In this document: in pieces, positions 29,479 to 44,335 of the stretch
How the letters are laid out: each line of letters starts with the position of its first letter
Position numbering within the stretch: position 1 is the stretch's first letter
Assembly: GCF_000002995.4 (NCBI RefSeq)
Contig: NW_025062475.1
Coordinates: forward strand, 9,862,187 to 9,926,186
Direction of reading: 5' to 3'
DNA length: 64,000 nt
Source of the DNA: Brugia malayi
Lineage: Eukaryota; Nematoda; Chromadorea; Rhabditida; Onchocercidae
Notes under the pieces: generated by a model
The model's input: the letters and a program-made list of their open reading frames with translations, nothing else
Databases searched by the model: none
What the model was told of the DNA's origin: nothing
Translations under genes and position numbers: made by a program

Positions 29479-31709
29479 TCAGATTTCAAACAGTCTTTAC
29501 CCGGCTGAATTATATCATGCAGATTGTATCATAACGCTTTGCTTTGCCCAGATAGTTGATAAAATATTATCGAATATTTGAAGGAAGAGAGATAATTGAA
29601 GATATCGGTCATACAGTAGGAGATCTCGCTCAAACAGTAAGCAAATAGTTAACTCTGGAAAAAAGTACTGACAAGAAAAGTGCTGCATATTTCAATAATT
29701 TCGTAGAATGGTAAGAAAACACAACCTCATGTAACTTTGAAAGTTATCATTTTTTCTTATTTAGTGTTTGGTTTTATGATATATTCTGTGGTCGTTAAAC
29801 ATGTACCTGTAATGTGATTTGAATGAATTCGAAGAACTTAGTTCGAAATTGTATAATTTAAAGTTGAAATTTGAAATTATAATTCTTGAAGTTGTATTCT
29901 GATTGTAAACAAATGCAATGTTAGCAATTGTACCATTAATTCTCTTGCTCAAGCAGTCACAAATGTTTCACTAATTTAGTGCAACACATTTTGTTATTGC
30001 GATAGCACCACCATCACTACCCATAGATAAGAGGTATAAATGTATTTTCTCTGAGAACTTAAATATTTTTTCATAATTGTTTTTGCCTTCTTAACACTTC
30101 CAGGAATTTATCACTTATAGGAAATATATGATAAGAACAGACAGGTTTTGCCTGTTTATCCGTTCTTTTTCTTTATGAGTTTATGATAGATTTCAGACGC
30201 ATAATATTTGTATGATATCATTAGATGAAATATAATCCTATTATATATTATTTCTGTGGTGCACATTTCTACCGATTTCTATTCAAAAAGAGGTAACTGC
30301 AAATGTATGAAAAGGCGAAAAGTCATGACCACTCTTTCATGTACACACAATGGGATCGTAATTGAACTTTAGGGATGGTAGTTCTATCCTTTCCTTGTGT
30401 TGGGTAAGAATCCAAAGGAAGGGAAAATCGTTAAGGTTACTGTTGTGATGCTTTTAAGAGGATTTTAAGTTCAGGGGAACAATTCATGAGGACAATGAAT
30501 TTGATGACTATGAGACACGAAGTTCAACTGATATTGTGAGGTTTTCCCGGTAGTGATGTATGTCTGTATGCAAGATAAGAATTACCAACACCGCAACGGT
30601 CCCAAGAAATTGCACCTGTTTCAAAGAGTCAAACCTCGGGAGTGTACATTGAGCATTCCTACTAATAGTGCAACTATTTCAACCGGTGAGATAATTTTTT
30701 CATAACGTTCTCCGTCCTATAATTTAGTTTTATTTTTCCCGGCTTTTTTCTCACCCTTCTCTAGCAGAGAGGAAGAAAAGTGGTAGGAAGAGTTGTTGAG
30801 GAGTGGATGAGAAAGATAGTGGCAAATTAGATGTCGTGAGGAAGAGAAGAAAAATAGTGAGTGGAAAACATGAGAGAGTGGTGCAAAAACTATGACAGAG
30901 TACAAATCTCTGTTAGTGATTTGGAGCGAAAAGAAAAAGAGGAAAAGTGGATGAAGAACGAGAATGATGAATTCTCTAATTTGTTGTTGTTTAGTAATCT
31001 TGTACAGTAAGTGATAGTTACTGTTACTTGTGTAAATGTCATCTGCAGTTTGTTTATTTTGTTTACATTGACTAATTTACATATTTATTTGTTTATTAAC
31101 ATTCATATGTGCACATACGTTATTTTGTTTTTTTTGCGTTTATCTATTTACTTATATTATTTGTTTACTTGTCAATTTTTTTTACTTCTTTCAAAGTTGT
31201 AGTACTGTGATTCAGTCATTGTTATGCAGGATAATAATTAAACAGAACATGATTAATCATAACTCAGTCTAAATGTTAGTTAAATTTTCCTCTCATTTTC
31301 TTGTTAATGATAGTTAGTGATAATTATGGGATCTTACGAATTACTTGTTTTTTTTTTTTTTTTTTTTCTCATGTCTTTTTCATCACTGATTGTTTTCTTC
31401 AACTGTTTGTTTTTTTTTTTTGTTTTCTATTTCTAAAGTTACCCAAAGTAATTATACGTGTTTTTTTTATTTTATTTTATTTTTTTGTTTTCGAAGTACT
31501 TTAGAACGTTGAGAATCAAACTGTTCTTTTTCAGATTTAAATTAAGGATTTTTTTACCAAAAGATCCTTAATTCAAGTTTGAAAAAGTTTGATATTATCA
31601 TTACTTTGCAGGCATTAAAAGGATGGGATTATTTAACTTCATGTAATGCATGTTTTGTTAATTTTTCTCAGTGTTTCGCTGATAAGTTTTCAATTTTTTA
31701 AATTTCAGT
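29479..31709. other. Intergenic region ced-6 to SSRP1
   Basis: 2.2 kb between collinear genes. It contains the ced-6 3' UTR, a slightly GC-richer unassigned patch at about 30340-30660, purine-rich sequence at 30740-30960, poly-T-rich sequence at 31100-31500, and a hairpin at 31513-31596. No coding region is supported. Confidence 0.5.
31513..31596. repeat. Imperfect hairpin upstream of SSRP1
   Basis: The arms around 31513-31552 and 31560-31596 pair over about 38 nt with small bulges. ATTAAGGAT on the left faces ATCCTTAAT on the right, and ATCAAAC faces GTTTGAT at the base. It ends about 115 nt before the SSRP1 ATG, so it would fall in the outron of that transcript. Confidence 0.55.
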
Positions 31710-34700
31710 ATGACAGAACTGGAATACAACAATATCTATCAGGAATATATGGGCTTAATGGTAATCATTTTTTAATATAATTTATCGGATAGTTTATTGT
31801 TGAAGATGTACACGAGCATAGGTATGGGATATGTATTATATAAATGGAGCAAACATGCGAACAGTAAGTAGTACATGTGGACAAAGGAAGTTTGAAAATG
31901 TCATTTGCATTTATATAAAGTTGAATTCACTTCATCGTTGAAGATCCGAGGAATTAAAATTTTGATCATTTTGTGAGATTTGTTAGCCTTTTTGTTCAAT
32001 AACTTTTTGTAGCATCAAGGACGCATAAAACTGAGCGATTCGCAAATAAACTTTAAAAATATCAGAAATAACCGACTACAAGCCATTGATTCATCAGAAA
32101 TCGAAAAGATAGATTGGATGCGAGTTGGAAATAAGCCTGGCTTACGAATATGCATGTCTTCAGGAATTCGTCATCGTTTCGGTGGATTCGCTGAAAAGGT
32201 TTTAGCAAGTTTAATCTTTATATGGCGAAAATGTTCACTCTAAAGTTTTGAGGGGCACTCTTTTTTTTATTTTTATTGACAGTGTTTCTTTTGTATTTTC
32301 CTGTTATTTAATGGTCTGAATTTTTGTTTTATAGGATTTTGAGGATATTAAAAAATTTGCTCTTGATAGGTGGAGTATTGATGTTGACCAGGTTGAACAG
32401 TGTATCAAAGGCTGGAATTATGGGAGAGCGGAAGTGAAAGGTTATTTTGTTTTTTATAATTGTCTGATTTATCGTCTCAGATCTTTTTAAACTGCTTTGG
32501 TTTCTTGGCTTCTTTTGAACTTCAAAATACTACATCTTTTAAAGCGACATTTCAATTTGATTCAAATTTGTTGTAGGGCAAGTACTCGAATTTGAAGTTG
32601 ATGACAAGCCATGCTTTGAAATCCCACTTAATACCGTAAGCAATTGTACTGCCGGAAAAAGTGAAGCAGCTTTGGAATTCCACCAAAATGATGATTGTTC
32701 TGTATCACTGATGGAAATGCGTTTTCATATTCCGACAGATCCAGATGCTGATGAAGATGTTGACCCAGTGGAAGTATTTTTTTGCTTCATTTGTGCATAA
32801 GATTAATTTTGTCCTTTAACATAATTCGAGACTTCTTGTTCGATTTTTTACAGTATGATTTTTACCAATTTGTTTTTATGTTTTCCTTTTTAGGTGAGAA
32901 AATATACTTTTTTTTACAGGAATTCCGACGTGCTGTAATGCAGTATGCTGGAATTGAGACAGAAACAGATCAACCGGTAGCGATTTTGCAACAGATTCTG
33001 TGTACAACACCTCGGTAATAAAATTTCGTTTGCTTTCGAAACTTCAGTGAAGACGGGATTCGAGCAGTATACTGTCTGATAAAAGAAACTGAAATGTATA
33101 TAACAGTTTAGATCTCTAGTTTATTTCAAAATCATCAATTAAAATATTTGCAGTGGTCGGTACGACATTAAAGTGTATCAGAACTATTTGTCGTTGCATG
33201 GTAAAACGTACGATTATAAAATTCCAATTCGTACAATAATGAGGCTATTTTTATTGCCTCACAAAGATGGTCGTCATATGTATTTCGTGGTTATTCTTTA
33301 GTTATTCCGTCTTTTTTTTTCTTGATTTCTAGGTAGAAATATTGCTTTTTACTCAAAAAGGATTAAACATGTTGTTCTTGTTGTACTAAATTCTTTATTC
33401 TTCGATTTGGGTTTGTTTTCACATTTAAGATCAGCTTGAATCCACCGATTCGTCAAGGTCAGACTCGCTACCACTTTTTGGTTCTTGAATTCTCAAAAGA
33501 CGAAGAGGTTGATTTGGACTTAGGTCTTACGTCGTGAGTTTTCCCATACTTTAATGCATCTTTGACATAATTTTCATCAAACAGGAATACAATTTTATCA
33601 ATGTTTTCAGTGAGCAACTGAAAGAGCAGTACAAGGGGAAACTGGAAAAACGAATGAGCGGAACTGTGTTTGAAGTTGTATCCAAGATATTTCGGGTTAT
33701 GGTTGATATGAAAATAACCGTTCCCGGGAGCTTTGTTGGGTACGTCTATTCCTAGAATTATTCATGTTTTTGTAATTCATAGATATCACTCGAGTATTGT
33801 GTAATTTAAAAGTTTGCATGTTTCTACAGGCACTCTGGAACTCCAGCAGTTATGTGTGCTCACAAGCAGGCTTCAGGGTTTTTGTACCCTTTGGAAAAAG
33901 GATTTGTTTATGTTCATAAGCCACCGATGTACATTCGTTTTGAAGAGGTATTTACAATTTTTTTAAAGATTGGACAGACTTTTCATCATCACGCAAATTT
34001 CTGTGCATTTTTTCTTTCATTTTTTGAGGTTAAAAATATTACATTTTTTTTTTTTCTGAGGAAATAAGTTTCAACAATTCTTAAAATCTTTCTTATGTTT
34101 CCTTTTAATCCCATATGTATTAATATGAATAAATTGCAGATAAGTTGCGTTAATTTTGCTCGATCGGATGTGTCAACTCGTTCTTTTGACTTCGAAATTG
34201 AAATGAAAGGCGGCAGTTTATTGATTTTCAACAGTGTTGAAAAGTTCGTCGTTTAGGAATGCTTCATACTTTTCAAGTCTTTATGTACCTGCCACATTTG
34301 TATGCACAGTTGTATCATATCATGAACTTTCTTTTTAATATTTTAAGAGAAGAATATAATCGTCTGTTCGACTTTGTGAACAATAAGCATTTGAGAATCA
34401 AAAATGCGAAGCGATTGGTTTGTTACTGTTAATAAATTTGATAAAGTTCAAAAACTGACTGATTTTTTGGGTAATTCATTATCATTTGAAAGTTTTAACG
34501 AAATTAAAAGGGGTTGAATTGTGTTGTAGGATAAACCAACATATACAGAAAATCTTGGTGACAGTGACGAAGAGCTGGATCCATACAAAGAGACGCTGAA
34601 GCAAGAAGCAAGAAATAAAGAAGCGGCAGAAAGTGATGATGATACGGACAGTGAAGATCGTCTGTGGTTTTGTTTCTATAAACTTTTAGTTCTTAATAGG

Positions 34701-36505
34701 AAATACAAGTGCAAGATTATTTGCTTAAAGTGTATTTCAGTTAGTTCTAGTATAGCCCAAGTATTATCTCTCATCTTCATATGATATGTTTAAATTCTGG
34801 GTTATGAGTGCCGTTAGCTTCTAAAAATGGTACTGAGATAATGGAAATAATCACTGAGAATTATTTAACTGCTATTCTTTCATTTAGCTTTATCTCAACA
34901 TTCACGAGAATCTTTTAGATGATTATGATCTCGAAGAAGATTTGAAGAAAAGAAAGCATAGCTCCTCAGAAAATTCAGGAAGTGAACCAGATGAAGAATA
35001 TGATAGTGATGCCGCTCAGTCATCGGAAAGTGATTCCGGTGATCACAAACGGAAAAAATCACCAAAACCGAAAAAAAAGGTAGAAATCGCTCTTGTTAAA
35101 TATCTATATTAAATAGTTTTAAAGAAAATTTTGCCATTGATGTTTTAAGGTACCTTTTCACTCATCTTTCTATCGCAAAAGTCCATTTTTATATTCGGAC
35201 TAAATAGCTATTAATATTCTAATAAGTTTTTGCGAAACACCTTAGCGATATGGATGAAAGTGCAAAAAAAATGTTTCACGAGAGCATTGAGGAAATTCAT
35301 TTCATTTTGCACCCATAATTACGTATATGCAATAACAGACGAGGATAAGTATATAAAGTACGTGTTTTAACTACGGATTTTTGTAGGATTTATCGAAATC
35401 TTCAAAAGGTAGCAAGCGAGAAAAAAAGAAAAAGGATCCAAATGCTCCGAAAAAGCCGCAGTCAGCGTATTTCATTTGGTTTGGTGAAAATTACGCAAGC
35501 TTTAAAAAGGAAGGAGTCTCTGTGACGGAGGCTGCCCAAAGAGCTGGCAAGATGTGGAAAGAAATTGATGAGGAAACTAAAAAGGTTCTTTACTTTTCGA
35601 GATGCTTTATAAATTTAAATTTTGGAAGGATTCTTTTTTCACTAATAACTTAGACTTGATTTTTTTTTTTTTCAGAAGTATGAAGAAAGAGCGAAAGAAG
35701 ATAAAGAAAGATATGCTCGCGAGATGAAAGAGTATATGGCAAATGGAGGACCTGTATCTTCAACTGCATCAACAACTAAAAAGGCAAAAAAGCCAAAACC
35801 AGAGTAAGCAAATCTCTTCTTTTGCTAAGATTACAATATTTATAAACTTGTAGAACAAAAGGCTATGATTCTATCGACTTTTAGCTTTGCCATTGATAAA
35901 CTCGTGAATTTTGATTTCTGGAGTTTTTAGAAGCAGTATTTTCATCTTTTTGATTGATTTTTCTTGCGAATTCGTTTTAGTTCGCCTGTGAAGCTGAATT
36001 CAAAGACGAAATCAAAGGAATACATTAGCGATACAGATAGTAGCAACGAGTCAAAGAAGGATAAAGAGAAGAAGGTTCATTAGTTCACACCATTCGATTG
36101 TATATACTCTGTCAAGTTACTGATGTGACAGGAATATGTTATGATAATTAAAGCTTAGATAGGGTGCAACCGAAGTAATGGATTTCATATTTGTTGATTA
36201 ACATCCAGAAGCTGCAATTTAGGTGGCAAATATCGTGCAATGAATTGTAATCGTTGAAATAGATTTATGATCATTTGGAATACTTATTTGCTTTTTGTTC
36301 ACCCTCAAAGAACTGTTGAATCTCTGAAAAAAAAATGGATTAATTGTTCATTTATTTAGAGAATTGTAGTAATTGTTTACTTCCTTAATTTCGAAAAGAC
36401 ATTTCTGTCTCCAGTTGAATTTATTAAAGCGAGAAGTAAATCAGTCTATTTCAGGACATCAAATCGGAAAGCAATGATAGCAGTAACGAAGGTGATGACT
36501 CATAG
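31710..36505 (+). CDS. hmg-4: FACT complex subunit SSRP1 (HMG-box histone chaperone)
   Basis: Seventeen exons: 31710-31760, 32013-32198, 32335-32440, 32577-32773, 32920-33014, 33154-33289, 33430-33533, 33611-33739, 33830-33947, 34140-34243, 34348-34417, 34530-34659, 34919-35079, 35387-35584, 35676-35803, 35981-36074, 36455-36505; 685 aa, the size of worm HMG-3/HMG-4. The N-terminal and middle PH-like domains are clear ([42 protein letters not shown]). An acidic Ser/Asp/Glu stretch (about 430-520) and Lys-rich linker follow, then one HMG box (about 545-613, [16 protein letters not shown]) and a charged Ser-rich tail. With SPT16 it disassembles and rebuilds nucleosomes ahead of polymerases. The TTTCAG acceptor ends just one base before the ATG. 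Reading through the last intron would instead end the protein at KKVH. HMG-3 versus HMG-4 orthology is not resolved. Confidence 0.95.
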
Positions 36506-38000
<1,495 letters not shown>

Positions 38001-38444
38001 CCTTATTGTTATAATTTTTGTTTCTACAATGAAATTTTTGGAATAAATAGTATTTTTCAACTCATTCTCACTTATTACTGTTACACAGACATAGAATGAT
38101 CCTTCCCATATTTCGTTTTTTAAAATCATTATGTTTTCTTTCTTTGGTCTTAAAAAGAAGACGGATTTTTTTCTTTTATGCTAATCCTGGCTATCCGCAT
38201 TTGATTTGTTTTCGTTGGTTGTGAACTGGGAAAGAGCAAATAAATATAGCACCAAAAACAGGAAAGAGCTGTAGTTTATTGATACTAGTGGAATTGTATT
38301 AAAATGTAGGATGGAACTGGATGATTGAATGCAGTATAGATGTAGACGGGTTGGAGGACGTTGTCTGTTTCGTAGCATCATAATTTAGGAAAAGGAATGT
38401 GTGAGGAAGGATGACGTATGGAATAGAAAGAAATTGTGGTGATC
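38001..38444. other. Short intergenic region rps-28 to elpc-2
   Basis: 444 bp containing the rps-28 3' UTR and polyadenylation signal. The minus-strand frame at 38181-38381 has no support. The spacing allows either a separate promoter for elpc-2 or co-transcription. Confidence 0.5.
38042..38047 (+). terminator. rps-28 polyadenylation signal
   Basis: AATAAA 42 nt after the rps-28 stop codon. Confidence 0.7.
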
Positions 38445-41400
38445 ATGTTGTGTGGTAATGCAGAAAATATGGACTGCTTGCTAGAAATGGATCAGGCTGA
38501 TAAAGAAGTGTCAGAATGCAGGGTCGACATCACTTTTATAGGTCGAGGATGCCAAAGAAGTACGAAATGCTTGAATTGGTCAAAAGTTATCAATGTGGTG
38601 GCATTTGCTTCAGCGGGAGATATTTGTTTTGTGATTCCCGAGGTAATGAATGATATGTGCGGTTGTTAGCACATTCCTAATCGTCAATTTTAGCTTGATA
38701 ATCCCAATAAGTGTTGCATTATTGACATTTTTATCCCTTACGGTAATGCTAATTTTATCCTCCATCCCCTTTACACATTATTTTTAATCCATTTGTTTTT
38801 TTTTGGGCTAGTGAGGAACAAAATTTTTTCAGCAAAATAACCGATGTATAGCTATCAAACATGCGGTGAAGGCTCATGATTTTCCAATAACTTGTTTGAG
38901 ATTTATTTCATGGTATCAGTATAACAGTAAGTTATTTAACTATCTTGAAAATGATCTGTCTTACTTAGAGACTAAAAGTCCAGTTTAAATTTTTGATGAT
39001 AAATGCTTAATTTGTCAGTATTGAAATAACAATTCCATATATCTTTTTAGAACATATTCAGTTTATTTTTGATTCCAGAATGTAAACATATTTAGAAATT
39101 TGAATTGAATATTAATCAATATGAGAGGAAAATTTTTTTCTGTAGACCATTCATTGACATAATCTTTTTCATTTTCTGTTACGGAAATATGTAAGAAATG
39201 TCTTCTGTAATTGCTGAGATACGAATTTTTAGGTTTTGGTTTGGATTATCTCATAACTGGAGCAGCTGATGGAACTATTCGTTTATGGGCTGTGCAAATA
39301 TCAAACAAAACAGTTGTTGTAAAGTTAATCAGTAATAGCGGTAAGGCATAAATTTTTTTCTGAACTTTTTACAATTATGATTATAACATTTAAGATGTTT
39401 ATGGTATTTTTCTATACTAACATTTGATATCTGCAATGGATTTTGGAGCTTTTAGAAAATGTAAAAGTCATTTTGAATTTTCCTTTTTAAGGAAATGTAA
39501 CAACAAAACGTCCTGTAAATTGTTGTGCTGGTGCAGCATTTAGCGAAGCGTATCAAGATATTGCCATTGTGAGTTATGCTATTCCGGATGGATCAGTAGT
39601 TGCTGAACAGATTGCTATTGATCGAGTGTCTTTGGAAGAAACAGAAAAGCGAAGCTATGAGAGAATCATGTTTCAGCCTGCCTTGATAGTTTCTGTTGCT
39701 GTTCAGATCATATCGAATGGTACATTTTTGACTCCATATTTCGTCTTGTTTTCCAAATAGTATGTATTTTTATAATTCTGAACACTTTTACAGATAATAT
39801 ATTGTTCATTTTGGGAACAACGAGCAATAATGTTGAAATTATTTGTGCCAAACTTGCTTTTATTGTAAGCTTTTTTATGTTATTTATTGAATTTTTTCAT
39901 ATTTTCCTTCATATTAGTTGGTGTTAATTTATTTTTATTTGACATATTTTTTTCTTATTTTTTAGTCTTCACAACTGCGAAAAGCCGTAACTCTCCAAGG
40001 TCATACTGATTGGATTACCAGCATAGATATTCGAGGTGAATTTTAGTAATTCTTCCTTACACGAAGAAGAAAAGTGGCTTCATCAGTTGAAGTAAAATCA
40101 GGCTTTTATATGCTCTATTTTATTTACTTTCGTGAGTAATCATTTTCAGCGCTTTGTGATACTATTTGACTATTTGAGATTGGACTAAGATCTTAAAATA
40201 TTTTAATAACACTTCAATAAGTTACGCCTATTATTCACAATAATGCAGATTTTTTGTTATTTTGACGGTAATAATTTCTGCTAATCCTATAGGATTTGGC
40301 AGAAGGAGGGACCACAGTTGAAAAAATTCCGTAGCGTTTATGAAATAGTTTTTCTCAAACTTAAACATTTCTCATATTTCATTTTGTTTATAATTTTTAT
40401 TGAAAGTAAAATTAATAGTGTTATTTTTTTCTGCTTTTAGCCTATGAAAATGATATTTGGTTAGCAAGTGGTGGACAAGAAAGCATTCGTATTTGGCGTT
40501 TTGAATTACTTCAGGGGAATAAAATGCGTGTTAATAGCGATACTCAATTAAAAGCCCAATTTACCTTATTTGATGAAGAAACTAAAGGTCCTTTCATTTT
40601 TAATGATAGTACAAGGAATGAATTCTAGACAGATAAAGTTCTTATTTACTTTTGTTAAATATCATCGTTGAAGGATATCAAATGTGAACTATTACAAGGA
40701 CTGACACAATAACTCGTAATGATTGCTTTATTATTACTGATCCTTTCTCAATATGGTATTTTTTGATAGTGAAAAACTCGAGTGAAAGAAACTATAGATA
40801 TTAAAGTATATTGAAATATTATATTATTAGTAAGGAAAACTCGAGCAAAAGGGAGATAAAATAAAGTATATATTGTCTTTTTAGTTATCACTTACACGAT
40901 AAATGTCACTCTGCAAGGTGTTTTAAATGCTCATGAAGATTGGATCTGCTCAGTGGAATGGCATTCAAGCAAGCTGCAATTGTTAAGTGCGTCAAACGAT
41001 AAAACAATGATTATATGGGAACCGTCTGAAAGTGCTGCTGGATTATGGTTCGATTCTGTATGTTGTTTCTATATTTTAGAAGTACTTCATAAATTTGAAT
41101 GTTATTTTATCTAATGATTTTAATTTATATGTGTGATGCTTGAGATAAAGAGGAAAAATAAAGGAAAGAACGAAAGAATATATAAAAGGTAGAATGAAAT
41201 GAAAATAATACACTTTATTGATATATTCAATTTTATGTGGATCAGTTACTGTTAAATTTAAATAAATAAATTTAGGTATGTGTAGGCGACGTTGGTGGAC
41301 AAGCAGTCGGTTTTTTTGGGGCTTGTTTTTCTCCTGATGGTTACGCGATCCTTGCTTATTCATATTTTGGTGGCTTTTGTTCATGGCAGATAGAAAAAGT

Positions 41401-44335
41401 AAATTTGCAAATTTAAGACTTTTAAAGCATAACTTTGTAGTGAGCGATCTGAAAGATATTCTTAAATATATATTTAAAGGAAGGAAGTAGCTATTGGAAA
41501 AGTGTTCCAACTTTCGGTGGACATTCTGGACAGGTCAGAGATATCACTTGGGATCCTACCGGAAGTTATTTGTTATCATGCTCACACGACCAAACTACGC
41601 GATGTTATGCCCCTTCCGCGAATCATGTCTGTTTATTTGCTCTAATTATCATAGATATAAGTTTCCCATCAGATACAAAATGGAAATCATAATCATAATT
41701 ATATTGGGCATTTTAAACTGATATTTTTTAAAGGATTGCTTCAAGAATAATATCTATCCTTGTGTTATCAATTTGAATATTCTTAAATATTTTACGAAGG
41801 TGTCTTAAAGGTCTTTCTTGATTTTTTCGAAATCTTTTTATTAAAATAAAGTTATCAAAAAATTAAAAAATAAAATCATTAATTGAGATGCAAATGAATG
41901 AAAAAAAAATATATATATTTGAAGTTTACAGGGCGTAATAAGCGAGATTGCACGACCACAAGTGCATGGTTATGATTTGACAAGCATCGCATCTATTTCG
42001 AGGTATGTATCTATTAAAACCATAAATTTATAATTGAACTTATTTCCTTCTTTATTTGTATTTAACTTTATTTACTGTATTTTAGTAGTCGCTTTGTTTC
42101 TGGTGCTGATGAAAAAATCCTTCGCGTTTTCGCTGCACCGCGTAATTTTGTCGAAACACTCAAGGTTGTTTCAAAGTATGATTGCCAGAAGGTGATTTTT
42201 CAACTTATTGGACTCATAGTATGAACTATTGTGGAACTGATTATATTTCATCAGTTTAGTATCTTGATTTTAGGCTTTTTTTTCTCCTTGAAATCTGGAA
42301 GAAAATTAATAAAGCTCTGCACAAATCGTTTTCTTCACATATCAAAAGTTTTTGCAGCTATTTCCGGATCCCACTCAAATTGTAGGATATAACGCAGCTA
42401 TCCCAGCGTTAGGTTTATCAAATAAGATTACTAGTGTTGTAAATATTGAAAGTAATGAAAATTCCTCAGCTGATGATACAATAAATCAGAATGTTCCTTT
42501 CATGAAAGGTTAGTTTTCTTGTTGGTTTTTATTATGAATTGTTAAAGCTCTTTGAATAATTTTTATGAGTTAATGTCATACTGAATCCTTAAACTTTATG
42601 AAAAATCATTCGACTATTTAACATCGGGCTTCAGGAGTACCTATTGAGGAATGTCTGATGCAAGATACACTATGGCCAGAAATTCACAAATTATATGGAC
42701 ATGGATTTGAAGTATTTACTGTTGCATCAAATCATTCCGGTACACTCATTGCAAGTGCATGCAAGGTTGGTGAATTCATCCTTACTGTCATGTTTAAAAT
42801 TAGTTCTTATCAAGGCAAACAGTATTTGAAATTTTTGCAAACATGAAAAAGGAGCAGCTTTTGTGATAAAATCTTGGTTTATATAAACTCTTTGAATTTG
42901 AATGTTCGAAGAGATTTCACAATTTTACTGAATCATGCAAATTTATACGATGAGCTAAAGTTACAGTTATTTTAGGCAAGTCGTGTCGAAAGCGCCACCA
43001 TCATTATATGGGACAATAAGGAGTGGAGACGTCGATGTGAGCTACAATGCCATAAGCTTACTGTAGTACAATTGGCTTTCTCAAACAATGATTCCTTTTT
43101 GCTTTCTGTTTCCCGTGACAGAACTTTTGCTATTTCGGTCCGATCTTTGCAGGGTAATAAATAGTTTGTCCTAGGAAATATCCCATCTATATTTGAATAT
43201 GGTAGTGAAATAATAAAACAACAACACTGACTTTTTTTTTCAAACCTTAATTACACATTTATACAAATACGCTGTTTTAGTTCTCGATTCTCATCTACGA
43301 TGGAAATAAATATAAGAATTTGATCATGAAACCATTAAATTGCATTTTTCAACTTTAAAAGTTTGACTGTGACTTTTCTTAGATCCTTTTGAATGGAAAC
43401 TTCAGTTGACATCAGAGCAGAAGTTTAGTAAAGTGCATTCCCGTATTATTTGGTGTTGTGCGTGGACTCCAGATGATAAATATTTCGTGACTGGAGCACG
43501 AGACAAAAAGGTAATATGTCGAGCAGTTAAAGGTTTTTTTTATTCACGAAATATCACTTTTAGCTGATTAAGATCAAAATTCAGTATTAAAATTTTAAAT
43601 CATTTTGAAAATTTGCAGCTATGTCTTTGGCATTTTGATGGCGATGACATCCAACTTATTGCGGAAAGGAAACATTTGTATGCTGTTACAGCAGTAGATT
43701 TTGCACCAAAATTGTGGAATAAGTATATATTTCTTCTTCCTCCAAATCATAAAAATCATTTGGTTATATTATTGTAACTTTTCAACCTTTCTAAATTTGA
43801 AAAAATAATTGTAGATAATACAGGTTACAGTGTGTTAGGACTCTACTTTCAATTTCAGACATTACATTCTGGCTGTCGGTTTTGAAAATGGTGAAATCGA
43901 AATTGAAAAATGGAATTTGCGCCAAAATGACATCAATACTAGTGATAACTGCTTGAAGCGATGGTTGGCTCATTCACAAACGATAAATAGGCTGAAGTAA
44001 TTGTTTATTATTATTATTGTTACTATTTATTATTACCACTAATTATTATATTGTTAAGTTCTTAAGGCGAAGGAAAAAAGTAATTTCTAATAAGTGATTC
44101 TAATTCGAAATTAAACAAGTAGTGCAAAACTAAATTCTATCATAGTTAATTGAAATAAATATATCTTATAGAAGTCGATTTGTTACTAGATGATATTTTA
44201 GAAAGTTTTTTCTTTAGGTTTCGTCCGAAACAAGGATCTTGGTTATGTAATGGTGATGTAAATATTCATATTTGGGAACTTGCTTCAGCAAGTAATGATC
44301 ATTCTGTCGTAGTTCATCAGTTAAATTTGTTGTAA
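38445..44335 (+). CDS. elpc-2: Elongator complex protein 2 (WD40 double propeller)
   Basis: Twenty exons: 38445-38642, 38694-38742, 38816-38926, 39233-39340, 39492-39719, 39794-39864, 39966-40035, 40441-40587, 40885-41057, 41276-41398, 41480-41626, 41932-42002, 42086-42191, 42358-42508, 42635-42765, 42976-43153, 43383-43510, 43619-43722, 43859-43996, 44218-44335; 849 aa against 826 in human ELP2. Diagnostic ELP2 segments are present: [78 protein letters not shown] and [21 protein letters not shown]2 scaffolds Elongator, which installs the cm5/mcm5 modification on wobble uridines of tRNAs. The start codon is uncertain: ATG 38445 or a second in-frame ATG 27 nt later, and no acceptor lies close by. 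Exon 3 uses a GTGAG acceptor (see findings). Confidence 0.93.

Noticed and set aside
30100..30175. Short hairpin around ACAGGTTTTGCCTGT
   Set aside because: Stem too short and bulged for a miRNA precursor or a convincing element.
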